A stretch of 18,508 nucleotides of DNA from Rhodococcus sp. IITR03 (lineage in GTDB: Bacteria > Actinomycetota > Actinomycetes > Mycobacteriales > Mycobacteriaceae), in assembly GCA_001017865.1 (NCBI GenBank), contig LATQ01000158.1, positions 1 through 18,508 on the forward strand, in the 5' to 3' direction. Shown piece by piece: positions 1-8,849 of this stretch. Below the pieces are notes generated by a model. The model was not told where the DNA came from. It searched no databases and saw only the letters and a list, made by a program, of their open reading frames with translations. The translations under genes were made by a program, and so were the position numbers. How positions within the stretch are numbered: position 1 is the first letter of the stretch; each line of letters begins with the position of its first letter.

Positions 1-1078
1 ATCCGTTCCACCCCGATCGTCCCGCAGTCGCTGGAGGGCGGCGCCGTCGGCGACGTCGCGTCGTCAACGGCAGGATCTGGCCCGAGGCCCGGGTCGCGCG
101 CGGGCTCTACCGGGTCCGGCTGCTCAACGCGGCGTCGTTCAGCATCTGGGACCTGCACTTCTCCAACGGCATGCCGTTCTGGGTGATCGGCATGGAAGGT
201 GGCCTGCTCGATGCGCCGGTTCCCACGACCCGCGTGCGACTGTCGCCCGGCGAACGCGTGGACCTGCTCGTCGACTTCGCGCAGCTCGACGCGGACGCCA
301 CCGTCGAATTGCGCAACTCCGAACCCGCCGCACCGCAGGCCGCGCAGATCGGTGCCGTGCTCATGCCGCTGTTCATGCGCTTCCGAGCCGAATCCGGCCG
401 CGGGTTCACCGGTCCGGTCCCGGACCGCCTGCGCGGCGGCCCCGGTCTTCCACCCGCGGTCGGGCCGATCCCGGTGCCGCAGAACGTACGGAACGTATCG
501 CTGAGCCAGCCTCGGAGGTGCGGATCCCGCCGTCGATCATGTCGCTGAACAACCTGATGTACCACAGCACCGACATCGAGATGCCGCGTCAGGGCACCGT
601 CGAGCAGTGGAACATCGTCAACGCGACGCCCGACCCGCACCCGATCCACCTGCATCTGGTGCACTTCCGCGTTCTGGGACGGCAGGCGATCAACACCCTC
701 GCGATGTGTGCGCGGCAGCCGCAACCGCCCATCGGGCTCAAGTGGACGCCCGATCCCGACCCGTACGTCGTCGAACCGATGCGGGGACCGGAGCCGTGGG
801 AGACCGGCTACAAGGACACGGTCGTCTGCGATCCGAACTCGGTGACCCGCATCATCGCGTACTTCCCGACCGCCGACGAACTCGGCTTCGACCCCGACGC
901 GACGTTCTCGCGCGCGGTGCACACCTTCGATCCGCACCGCGCCGGCCACGGCAAACACGGTGACCACGCCGACCACGGCGACACTGCCGGCGGCGACCTG
1001 CAGGGATATGTGTGGCACTGCCACATCCTCGACCACGAAGACCACGACATGATGCTCAAATACCGGACGGTGACATGA
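1..1078 (+). CDS. Multicopper oxidase (laccase/CotA/bilirubin-oxidase-like), 5' partial, two frameshifts
   Basis: Oxidises phenols, hydroquinones or metal ions at a type 1 copper and reduces O2 to water at a trinuclear copper centre. The window opens inside the second cupredoxin domain: VVNGRIWP, then RLLNAASF and a long stretch ending SPGERVDLLVDF. The C-terminal domain carries HPIHLH (about 640-660) for the type 2/3 coppers and HCHILDHEDHDM (1016-1051), the HCHxxxHxxxxM signature with an axial Met. A His/Asp-rich insertion precedes it at 935-982. The reading frame changes near 58 and near 506, each explained by one lost base (the second fits CCC read as CC). The stop overlaps the next start (ATGA at 1075). 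The N-terminal domain and any signal peptide lie off the window, so the cell location is unknown. The family is certain; the substrate is not. Confidence 0.93.
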   Translation, partial: SVPPRSSRSRWRAAPSATSRRQRQDLARGPGRARALPGPAAQRGVVQHLGPALLQRHAVLGDRHGRWPARCAGSHDPRATVARRTRGPARRLRAARRGRHRRIAQLRTRRTAGRADRCRAHAAVHALPSRIRPRVHRSGPGPPARRPRSSTRGRADPGAAERTERIAEPASEVRIPPSIMSLNNLMYHSTDIEMPRQGTVEQWNIVNATPDPHPIHLHLVHFRVLGRQAINTLAMCARQPQPPIGLKWTPDPDPYVVEPMRGPEPWETGYKDTVVCDPNSVTRIIAYFPTADELGFDPDATFSRAVHTFDPHRAGHGKHGDHADHGDTAGGDLQGYVWHCHILDHEDHDMMLKYRTVT

Positions 1079-2248
1079 CTTCCACCAGTTCCACCACGAC
1101 CCGAGACCACTTCCAGCGCATCCCGTACGAACCGGCGAACGACGGTCGCGTCGAGATGCACTCCGGCTCAGCCGCCACTACCCGACGCTGCACGGCAACC
1201 TCGTCGCGCAACCCGGGTACTCGAAGGACGTCGGTGTGGTCATGTGCCACCCGGCCTCGAACTTCCTGAGCCACTTCCTGCTCCGCGCCTTCGCCGAAGC
1301 AGGCGTCCCCGCAATGGGACTCAACACCCGCTACTCGTCCAACGAACCGGCACTCATCATGGAGCGGGCCGCCTTCGACCTCGGCACCGGAGTGCGGTGG
1401 ATGACCGACGAACTCGGCTTCGAGAAGGTCGTACTCCTCGGGTTCAGCGGCGGCGGGTCGCTCGCGTCGTTCTACCAGTCGCAGGCGCAGAACTCGACCG
1501 TGACGACCACACCCGCGGGCGACCCGGCACCGTTCGCCGAGGCGAACCTGCGACCGGCCGACGCCTGATGCTCGTCGGCGCGCACCCCGGCCGAGCACGC
1601 GTTCTCCGGCACTGGATCGACGGCGCGGTCACCGACGAATCCGACCCCTACGCCACCGATCCCGATCTCGACCTCTACGCCCCCGGGCGCACAGCGCCAC
1701 TCGATTCCGAATGGGTGCAGAGGTACCGCGACGCGCAGCTCGCCCGCATGCGCCGCATCGACGCGTGGGCGCTCGAGCAACTCGCCGACCTCGAACGCAC
1801 CGGCGCCTCCGATCGCGGCTTCGTCGTACACCGCACCGTCGCGGATCCGCGCTTCGTCGACCTGAGCCTCGACCCGAGCGACCGCGCACTCGGCTCCATG
1901 TACGGAGATCCGAAGGCGGCCAACACCGCCGCCGGTGGACTGGCCCGCTTCGTCACGGTGCGCAGCTGGCTCAGCACGTGGAGCGTCGACCACACCCACG
2001 CCGACGCACTCACCGACCTCCGCAACGTCACCAGCCCGACGATGGTGATGAGCCTGCTCGGCGACCAGGCGGCCTTCGCCGAGGATTCCCGGCTGATGTA
2101 CGGCGCGCTCGCGGGCAGCCACAACGAACTGATCGAGATGCGGAACCTCAACCACTATCTCGTGGATCAACCGGACGGTCTCTCCGACGTCGTCGGACGA
2201 CTGGTCGAGTGGATCCGCCGAACGGTACTCGAGGAGGTATCGGCATGA
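1075..2248 (+). CDS. Alpha/beta hydrolase, two frameshifts
   Basis: Serine hydrolase of the alpha/beta fold, about 391 residues when corrected. The nucleophile elbow GFSGGG lies at about 1440-1457 after a strand VVLLGF. An earlier segment, VVMCHPASNFLSHFLL, fits the oxyanion-loop region. Near the C-terminus TMVMSLLGDQ and NLNHYL are plausible positions for the acid and the catalytic His of the triad. Frame changes occur at about 1167 (CC read as C) and 1565 (CCC read as CC, which creates a false TGA at 1566). The start is the ATG overlapping the oxidase stop. The end overlaps the next start (ATGA at 2245), so it is translationally coupled on both sides. It could cleave an ester or a carbon-carbon bond in a ring-opened product; the sequence does not decide which. 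Confidence 0.86.
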
Positions 2249-3518
2249 CCCGAATACTCGCCGGTCCCGGACGCACCGCACAGGACCGATGCCCGAGCGC
2301 CTTCCCCTACTGGCAGGCGCTGGAGAAGCCCGGGGTGAAGCGCACCCGCAACCTCGTCCGATGGCTCACCGGCTTCGACTTCCTGCCCACCGACGAACAG
2401 GCCCGGGCCCTGTGCAACGACCTGTTCAGCGGCGACCCCACGGCGGAGCGCTTCGTCGACGAGGTCTACCACGGTGAACTCGGGCCGAAGAAGACCCGCG
2501 AGATGCTCGACAAGGCCCTCGTCGACGGCATCGACTCGCTCGACGACGTGCCCGACGCGATGAAGGCCCTGTTCGAGGAGTTCGAGACCGTGCCCGACTG
2601 GGTGCAGCCCGAACTCGTCGAGCAGGGTGCCGCGATCTGGCGTCGCTGGGGCACGATGCTGTTCAGCTTCGCGGGCGCCGAGACCCTCGAGATCTACACC
2701 GAGGCAGCCGTCGCGACACCGCTGTCGCTCGCCGGAGGTTATGCCGGCGACAACGCCCTGCGCCGCTTCCTCGAGACCTGCCGGTTCTGGATCGACGTAT
2801 CCGAACCCGGCGCGCTGCTCGCCCCGGGTTCGAAAGGGCGGGCCACCGCGCTGAAGGTCCGCGTGATGCACGTGTCCGTGCGCTCACGCGTCGCGAAGCA
2901 CCCCGAATGGGACATCGCCAAGTGGGGACTGCCGATCAGCCAGACCTACATGCTGCTCACCCTCATCGCCGGCAGCCTCACCCCGGGTCTGGCCCTGTGG
3001 ACCCTCGGCTACCACACCACCCCGCGAGAGATCCGCGCGCTCATCCACTTCCAGAAGTACATGGGCTACCTGCTCGGGGTGCGTATGCAGTGGTACCCCG
3101 AGACCATCGCCGACAGCATCCGCGCGCTCATGAGCACCGTGATCTCCCGCTCGTACGACTCGGGTGAGCACGGCAAGGAACTCATCGAGTCCTACCCGCA
3201 GGCGTTCGCCCCGCGCGACGGGCACCGCGGCCTGAAGAGACTGCGGGAGCACTACAACTTCCGCATCAACTCGGTGTACTCGGCGATGTTCATGGGGCCG
3301 GGCACCCGACGCAAGTACTCGATGCCGAAAGTGCTTCCCTGGATGATCATCCGATCGTCCGCTTCCCGCTCATCACCGCGATGGAACTCACCCGGCGGTT
3401 CGTCCCCGCGCGGCCGCGTGCACGAGAAGATCATGTGCGCTCATCGCGAGAACTGGTACCGCGCCAGATGGAGGGGCGCGAAGCGCAATTCGACGCCAGC
3501 GGAGCACTCCGTCGCTGA
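2245..3518 (+). CDS. MpaB/Lcp-like haem oxygenase (DUF2236), one frameshift
   Basis: About 424 residues when corrected. DUF2236 proteins include the rubber oxygenase Lcp and fungal MpaB, which oxidatively cleaves the prenyl chain of a mycophenolic acid precursor. The segment GRATALKVRVMHVSVR holds His209 at the place of the axial haem ligand. Arg174 and Thr178 upstream match the Arg-x3-Thr pair of Lcp with almost the same spacing to His. The start ATG follows a strong GAGGAGG (2231-2237) with 7-base spacing and overlaps the hydrolase stop. A frame change at 3351 (CCC read as CC) moves the true end to the TGA at 3516-3518; the uncorrected frame runs on meaninglessly to 3570. No signal peptide or clear membrane segment is seen. 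Haem-dependent cleavage of an isoprenoid double bond is inferred from the family. Confidence 0.9.
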
Positions 3519-3566
3519 TCGGCCCGGACAGTCCCGCCCCACTAGACCTCGTACGGAGAGAACTCG

Positions 3567-4618
3567 ATGACCCTGCACATCGTCGAAGCATGGAACGGCC
3601 CCGGACGCCGCGACGGTGAGATCACCGCCGTGGAGGCCGCCGACAACGGCGCCCACCCGTCCACCGACAAGCACGCCTTCGAACACTGGTACTTCGACGC
3701 CCATCTCGACGACGGACGGATCGTCGTGGCGATGATCCAGACCCGGGAACTGGTGCACCGCAAGCCCGGTGTGGAGATCCACGTCTACAGCGCGGACGGC
3801 AAGCGACGCGAGGCGAGCCGGTCGTACACCGACGCCGACCTCTCGGTGTCCACCGAACGGTGCGACGTGCGCGTCGGCGAGAGCTTCGCGAAGCTGACCG
3901 GCGAGGAGGACGGGTTGCCCGTCTACCACGTGTCGGTGTCCGAAGGCGACCTCGCCTTCGACCTGACCTTCACCGCCGAGGTCCCGCCGTGGATGCCCGG
4001 TGGCGGCCGGACCAGCTACAACGAACGCGAATTCTTTGCGTGGGTCGTCGGCGCGCGCGAGCGCGAGTCGCGGGGACGGTCACGGTGGACGGGCAGACCA
4101 CCGAGGTCACCGGTCGCGGCTACCACGACCACAACTGGGGCGTCGGCGACATGAAGCGCCTCATCGACAAGTGGTACTGGGGCCGGCTGTACACCGAGGA
4201 CTTCACCCTCGTCTACGCGATGGTGCACACCCAGAAGAAGTACGGATCGCACTGGTCGCAGCCGGTGATGGTCGCGCAGGGGCGCGAGGTGATCCTCAGC
4301 AACGGCGAGGTGGAACTGACGGAGGGGCCGATCGTGCACAACGCGGTCGCCGACCGCACCTACCCGGCGTGGATCCGTCTCCGCATCCCGGGCTCGCTCG
4401 ACGTCAAGCTCACCGTCCGCGAGATCGTGCACGCCCACAACCTGCTCGAGGACGTTCCGCTCGCGTCGAGCAGGTTGCTCAAGCCTCTCGTCAACCGGCT
4501 CGTCGGTCATCCCGGTTACTTCCGCTTCCGGTCGGATTTCACGATGACGGTGACCGTCGACGGAACCGATCACGAGCGTTCGGGTTCGACGCTGCACGAG
4601 ATGGTCGCGTTGACATGA
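3567..4618 (+). CDS. CrtC/AttH lipocalin-like protein (carotenoid 1,2-hydratase family), one frameshift
   Basis: About 350 residues when corrected. The pattern fits the AttH/CrtC family of paired lipocalin-like barrels: [12 protein letters not shown] near residues 32-43, a middle segment [12 protein letters not shown], and [10 protein letters not shown] opening the second half. Characterised relatives hydrate isoprenoid double bonds (hydroxyneurosporene synthase), and tocopherol cyclase has a related fold. The start is ATG 3567 with GGAGAG at 3555-3560 and 6-base spacing, 48 bases after the MpaB-like gene. One base is lost somewhere in 4048-4066, a GCGC-rich stretch. The end overlaps the next start (ATGA at 4615). 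No carotenoid genes are nearby, so a hydratase or binding role on another isoprenoid is inference. Confidence 0.8.
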
Positions 4619-5956
4619 GCGAGCGCGCGGACGTCGGTGTGGAGCCCGGCTTCGCGGGCATCGAGTATCTGCACGGCTTCGGCAACGAGCACCACAGCGA
4701 GGCCGTTCCGGGTGTGCTTCCGTGGGGACAGAATTCGCCCCAGCGGGTCGCGTACGGGCTCTACGCCGAACAGCACTCGGCCACCGCGTTCACCGAGCCC
4801 CGCGAGATCAATCGCCGCACATGGACATACCGGATCATGCCGTCCGCCGCGCACGGCCCCTTCGAGCGGATCGACGACGCCGGCTGGGTGTCGGCACCGA
4901 CGCCGGGGGAGTGCTCACCCCGAACCGGTTGCGTTGGGATCCGCAGCCGGAACCGGCACCGGGCACGGACGTCCTCGACGGCGTGACGACCTACGCAGTC
5001 AACGGGGACGTCCGCGCCCGCACGGGCATCGCCGTCCATCTGTACGCGGCGTCGCAGTCGATGACCGACCGTTACTTCGTCGACGCCGACGGAGAACTGC
5101 TGTTCGTCCCGCAGGACGGCGCGCTGCTGCTGTGCACCGAGCTGGGACGGCTGCTCGTCGAACCCGGTGAGATCGCGGTGATCGGACGAGGTCTGCGGTT
5201 CCGCGTGGACCTGCTGGGGGAGAAGGCGACCGGTTACCTGCTCGAGAACTACGGGGCCGCCCTGACCCTGCCGGAACTCGGCCCCATCGGCGCGAACGGT
5301 CTCGCCCACGCCCGCGACTTCCTGTACCCGACGGCCTGGTACGAGGACCGTTCGGACACGGTGCAACTCGTGCAGAAGTTCGGTGGGCACCTGTGGGCCA
5401 CCGAACTCGACCACTCGCCCCTCGACGTCGTCGCCTGGCACGGCACGCACGGTGCCTACAAGTACGATCTGGCCGCTTCAACGCGATGACCACGGCCGGC
5501 TGGGACCATCCCGATCCGTCGATCTTCACCGTGCTCACCTCGCCCACCCCGATTCCGGGGCAGGCCAACGTCGACTTCTGTGTCTTCCCCGACCGCTGGG
5601 TGGTCGGGGAGCACACCTTCCGGCCGCCGCACTTCCACCGCAACGTCATGACCGAGTTCATGGGACTCGTTCGTGGACAGCACGACTCGAAGGCGGAAGG
5701 ATTCGTCCCCGGCGGCGCCTCGCTCCACAACCAGTGGGGCGCCCACGGACCCGACGTCGAGACCTTCGATCTCGCGACGTCGGCCGAACTGAAGCCGGTC
5801 AAGCTCGTGAACACCCTGTCGTTCATGTTCGAGACGAGACTCGCCCTCTCCGTCACCGACGCGGCCCACCGCGCAGCGCATCGCCAGCCGAACTACGACT
5901 CCTCGTGGTCCGGCCTCACCCGACGCTTCACCCCACCTTCTCCCCAGGAGTCGTGA
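4615..5956 (+). CDS. hmgA: Homogentisate 1,2-dioxygenase, two frameshifts
   Basis: Non-haem Fe(II) enzyme that opens the ring of homogentisate, giving maleylacetoacetate. About 447 residues when corrected, normal for the family. Signatures run in order: [83 protein letters not shown] and HGPD. The iron triad is intact: His at 5636, Glu at 5654 and His at 5744, spaced 6 and 30 residues as in the human enzyme. Frame changes are at 4905-4909 (a G run one base short) and 5473 (CCC read as CC). The start is the ATG overlapping the previous stop and fits the conserved N-terminus. The usual partners (maleylacetoacetate isomerase, fumarylacetoacetase, hppD) are absent here, and the context is atypical, so the true substrate may be a substituted hydroquinone. 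Confidence 0.92.
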
Positions 5957-7429
5957 TGACCGAACTGTCCACCCCCGCACCCGTCGTCGTACCCGACCCG
6001 CAGCTGCGGATCGGCGGCCGGGCCGTGCCCGCCCGTTCGGGTGCCCACTTCTCGTCGATCACCGGCGACGGAAGAGGTCGTCGCCGAGGTCGCGGCGGGT
6101 GGGGCCGCCGACATCGACGCGGCCGTCCTCGCCGCGCGCGACACCTTCGATCCGGTGCCTGGTCGCGGATGGCCGGTGCCGAACGCGGCCGGATCCTCTC
6201 CCCGTGCCGCCGACCTCATCGAGCAGCACGCCCCCGAACTGTCGGCGCTCGAGACCGCGGAGATGGGCAAGCTCTACGCCGACACCGTCGCCGGGGACAT
6301 CCCCGCCGCCGCGGCGTCGTTCCGGCACTACGCCGGCTGGGCCGACAAGATCGCCGGTGAGGCGATGATCCTGCCCGATGTGGGTCCGCAGCACCGCTTC
6401 GGATTCACCCTGCGCCAGCCCCTCGGTGTGGTCGGTGCGATCACCCCGTGGAACAACCCGACGGTCGTCGCGGCCTGGAAGATCGCCCCGGCCCTGGCCG
6501 CCGGATGCTCGGTGGTCGTCAAGCCCGCCGAGGACGCCTCGCTGTCGACCCTGAAGCTCGCCGACCTGCTCGCCGAGGCCGGAGTACCGGACGGCGTGTT
6601 CAACGTCGTGCCAGGTCTCGGTCCCGAAGCCGGTGCTGCGCTGGCCGCCCACGAGGGCATCGACAAGATCACCTTCACCGGCAGCCCGGCGGTCGGGAAG
6701 ACCATCACCTCGCTCGCCGGCGAGAAGTTCCGGAAGGTGACCCTCGAACTCGGTGGCAAGGCCCCGCAGCTGATCTTCCCCGACGCCGACCTCGAGGCGT
6801 CGCTGCCGTGGATCGCGATGGGCAACTTCTACCACCAGGGCCAGGTGTGTGCGGCCGGCACGCGCGTGATCGTGCACGAGTCGATCGCCGATCAGGTCGT
6901 CGAGGGACTCGTCGAGTTCGCCCGCGGAGCGGTGATCGGTGATCCCTTCGACGCGTCGACGACGCAGGGCACCATCGTCAACCGCAAGCAGCTCGACCGC
7001 ATCCTCGGCTACATCGAGAAGGGCAAGAACGAAGGTGCTCAGCTGCTGACCGGCGGGTCGCGGGTGGGGGAGCGCGGTTTCTTCGTGGAGCCGACCGTCT
7101 TCCGCGGCACCAACGACCTCACCATCGCCCGCGAGGAAATCTTCGGCCCCGTCGCCACGGTCATCACCTTCGAAACCACCGAGGAGGCCGTGCAGCTGGC
7201 GAACGCCACGAAGTACGGTCTCAACGCGTTCGTCTTCAGCCAGAACCTGTCGACCGTGCACAGCGTGATCCCGCAGTTGCGTGTGGGCACGGTGTGGGTC
7301 AACGGCTGGGGTGTCCCCGATCCGGCACTACCCTGGGGTGGACGTGACGCGAGCGGCATCGGGCGTGAACTGGGCCGCAGCGGGCTCGAAGCGTTCACCG
7401 AGGAGAAGACGGTTCACCTCGGTTACTGA
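5956..7429 (+). CDS. NAD(P)+-dependent aldehyde dehydrogenase, three indels near the N-terminus
   Basis: Oxidises an aldehyde to a carboxylate; about 491 residues when corrected. Visible motifs are TPWNNP (cofactor and substrate region), KPAEDAS, FTGSPAVG of the dinucleotide fold, the general base Glu in LELGGK (codon 6746, about residue 265), the catalytic Cys in GQVCAAGTR (codon 6848, about residue 299) and EEIFGPV. The first 80 residues hold three close indels: two bases lost at about 6062 (CCCC read as CC), one lost at 6152 (CCC read as CC) and one gained at about 6202. Correction gives SSITPATEEVV, DPGAWSRMAG and ILSRAADLIEQH. AGGAG at 5946-5950 sits 5 bases before ATG 5956, which overlaps the previous stop (TGATG). 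A role on the aldehyde made by the MpaB-like enzyme is inference. Confidence 0.94.
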
Positions 7430-7448
7430 CCAGAGGACGGAAGAGGCA

Positions 7449-8683
7449 GTGACACAAGCCGAGTCGACACAAGGCGAGTCGCAGGCAGCGGGAGCGCTCG
7501 CGGACATCAGGGTGCTCGAACTGGGAACCTTGATCGCCGGTCCGTATGCAGGACGTCTGCTCGGCGACATGGGTGCCGACGTCATCAAGATCGAGGATCC
7601 GAAGCGTCCCGACCCGCTCCGCACCTGGGGACAGGGTGAGCGGGACGGGCATCGCTACTTCTGGACGGTGCACGCGCGCAACAAGCGTTGCGTCACCCTC
7701 GATCTGCGGGCACCCGACGGGCAGGAACTGTTCCGGCGTCTCGTCGCCGAGTCCGACGTGGTGGTCGAGAACTTCCGTCCCGGCACGCTCGAGAAGTGGG
7801 GGCTCGGCTACGACGTGCTCTCCGAGATCAATCCGGGCATCGTGTTGGCCCGCGTCTCCGGTTACGGGCAGACCGGCCCCAAGGCCGGGCAGGCCGGTTA
7901 CGCGTCGGTGGCCGAGGCGGAGAGCGGGTTGCGGCACCTCAACGGATATCCCGGCCAGGCACCCCCGCGACTCGCGCTGTCCCTCGGCGACTCCCTCGCC
8001 GGGATGTTCGCCGTGCAGGGCATCCTCGCCGCGTTGCTCGGCCGCGAACGGACCGGACGCGGGCAGGTCGTCGACGTGGCGCTCACCGAGGCGTGCCTCG
8101 CGATCCAGGAATCGGTGATCCCCGACTACGACGTCGCAGGGGTCGTCCGCGGCCCCTCCGGTACCCGCCTCGAGGCATTGCCCCGTCGAACCTGTACCGG
8201 ACGTCCGACGACATGTGGATCGTCATCGCCGCCAACCAGGACACGGTCTTCCGTCGCCTGTGCGCGGCGATGGAGCGCCTCGAGCTCGCCGACGACCCGC
8301 GCTTCGCCGACCATCTCGCGCGTGGCGTGAACCAGGACGAGCTCGACGCCCTCATCGGTGAGTGGGCGGCGACGTGGACGCTCGACGACCTGCTGGCGCA
8401 TCTGTCGTCGTCGGGTGTGGTGTCCGGGCCGGTGAACACGGTCGCGGAGGTCGTCGCCGATCCGCAGTTCCAGGCACGGGACATGATCGTCCCGCATCAC
8501 GACGAGCGCACCGGCGCAGACGTACTCGGCCCGGGTGTGGTGCCGACGCTCACCGGGACGCCGGGTTCGGTGCGTCGCGCCGGCCCGCCCGTCGCGGGAT
8601 ACGACAATGCGGCGGTCTACGGCGAGATCCTCGGACTGAGCGACATCGAGCAGAAGGAACTCCGCGAGCGGGGAATCATCTAG
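7449..8683 (+). CDS. CaiB/BaiF family (type III) CoA-transferase, one frameshift
   Basis: Moves CoA between carboxylic acids, or in racemase relatives epimerises a 2-methylacyl-CoA. About 411 residues. The N-terminus ADIRVLELGTLIAGPYAGRLLGDMGADVIKIE is classic for the family and is followed by NFRPGTLEKWGLGYD and SGYGQTGP. The conserved Asp of LGDSLAG (Asp181, codon 7989) is the acceptor position in this family. The second half holds APSNLYRTSDDMW and SGPVNTVAEVVADPQ. One G is lost at 8174-8175 (GGG read as GG), joining RLEG to IAPSNLY. The start is GTG 7449, 19 bases after the dehydrogenase stop with GGAAG 5 bases upstream. As the last gene of the operon, its likely job is to activate the acid made upstream; this is inferred from order. 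Confidence 0.92.
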
Positions 8684-8714
8684 CACGGCATCATCCGAGG
8701 TACGCAACGCGAGG

Positions 8715-8761
8715 TGAAGGCTCGCAACATCGGCAGTCACTGCCGATGTTGCGAGCCTTCA
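8715..8761 (+). terminator. Long hairpin after the CoA-transferase gene
   Basis: A perfect 21-base inverted repeat (8716-8736 with 8740-8760) has a three-base centre. It extends by one T-A pair outside, then a G·T and a G-C pair. There is no U run after it, so it would be an I-shaped actinobacterial terminator for the left operon. The same arms contain the 13-base repeat, so a protein-binding role is possible instead. Confidence 0.6.
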
Positions 8762-8780
8762 TCCGTTGTTGCGTGCCTTC
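8748..8780 (+). repeat. 13-base direct repeat, two copies 20 bases apart, plus one inverted copy
   Basis: GTTGCGAGCCTTC at 8748-8760 recurs as GTTGCGTGCCTTC at 8768-8780 with one mismatch. An inverted perfect copy lies at 8716-8728 in the left arm of the hairpin. The 20-base period is about two helical turns, as expected for tandem regulator half-sites. No regulator is assigned. Confidence 0.5.
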
Positions 8781-8806
8781 CGCACAGGGCCATCTCGCAC
8801 TAAGGT
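8778..8806 (+). promoter_or_regulatory. Candidate promoter of the nitronate-monooxygenase-like gene
   Basis: TAAGGT at 8801-8806 fits a TANNNT -10 box, and TTCCGC at 8778-8783 is a weak -35 candidate 17 bases upstream. The -35 box overlaps the end of the second 13-base repeat. The start site would fall in the KstR-like operator. The call rests on position and a loose match only. Confidence 0.35.
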
Positions 8807-8819
8807 AGAACACGTTACA
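8806..8819. promoter_or_regulatory. KstR-like operator
   Basis: The sequence TAGAACACGTTACA matches the published palindromic pattern TNNAACNNGTTNNA of KstR, the TetR-family repressor of sterol and lipid catabolism in mycobacteria and rhodococci, at all eight fixed positions. It touches the candidate -10 box and ends 30 bases before the ATG at 8850, as expected for a repressor site. Binding is inferred; kstR is not in the window. Confidence 0.6.
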
Positions 8820-8849
8820 GTCTTCTACGTTTCTCTCGAGGAGTGCCGA

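Noticed and set aside
1711..3570. A single 619-codon frame fusing sequence upstream of the MpaB-like gene to it
   Set aside because: The part before 2245 is an out-of-frame shadow of the hydrolase. The ribosome binding site and ATGA overlap mark the true start at 2245.
5470..5480. Programmed ribosomal frameshift in the dioxygenase gene
   Set aside because: No slippery heptamer or downstream structure is evident, and the same one-base loss pattern occurs in nearly every gene of the window.
6059..7261. Minus-strand open frame of 400 codons opposite the aldehyde dehydrogenase
   Set aside because: Antisense shadow with no recognisable domain; the plus strand has all catalytic motifs of the dehydrogenase.
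8805..8828. GTAGAA/TTCTAC inverted repeat around the operator
   Set aside because: Six-base arms with a 12-base gap, not centred on the KstR-like palindrome; probably chance.
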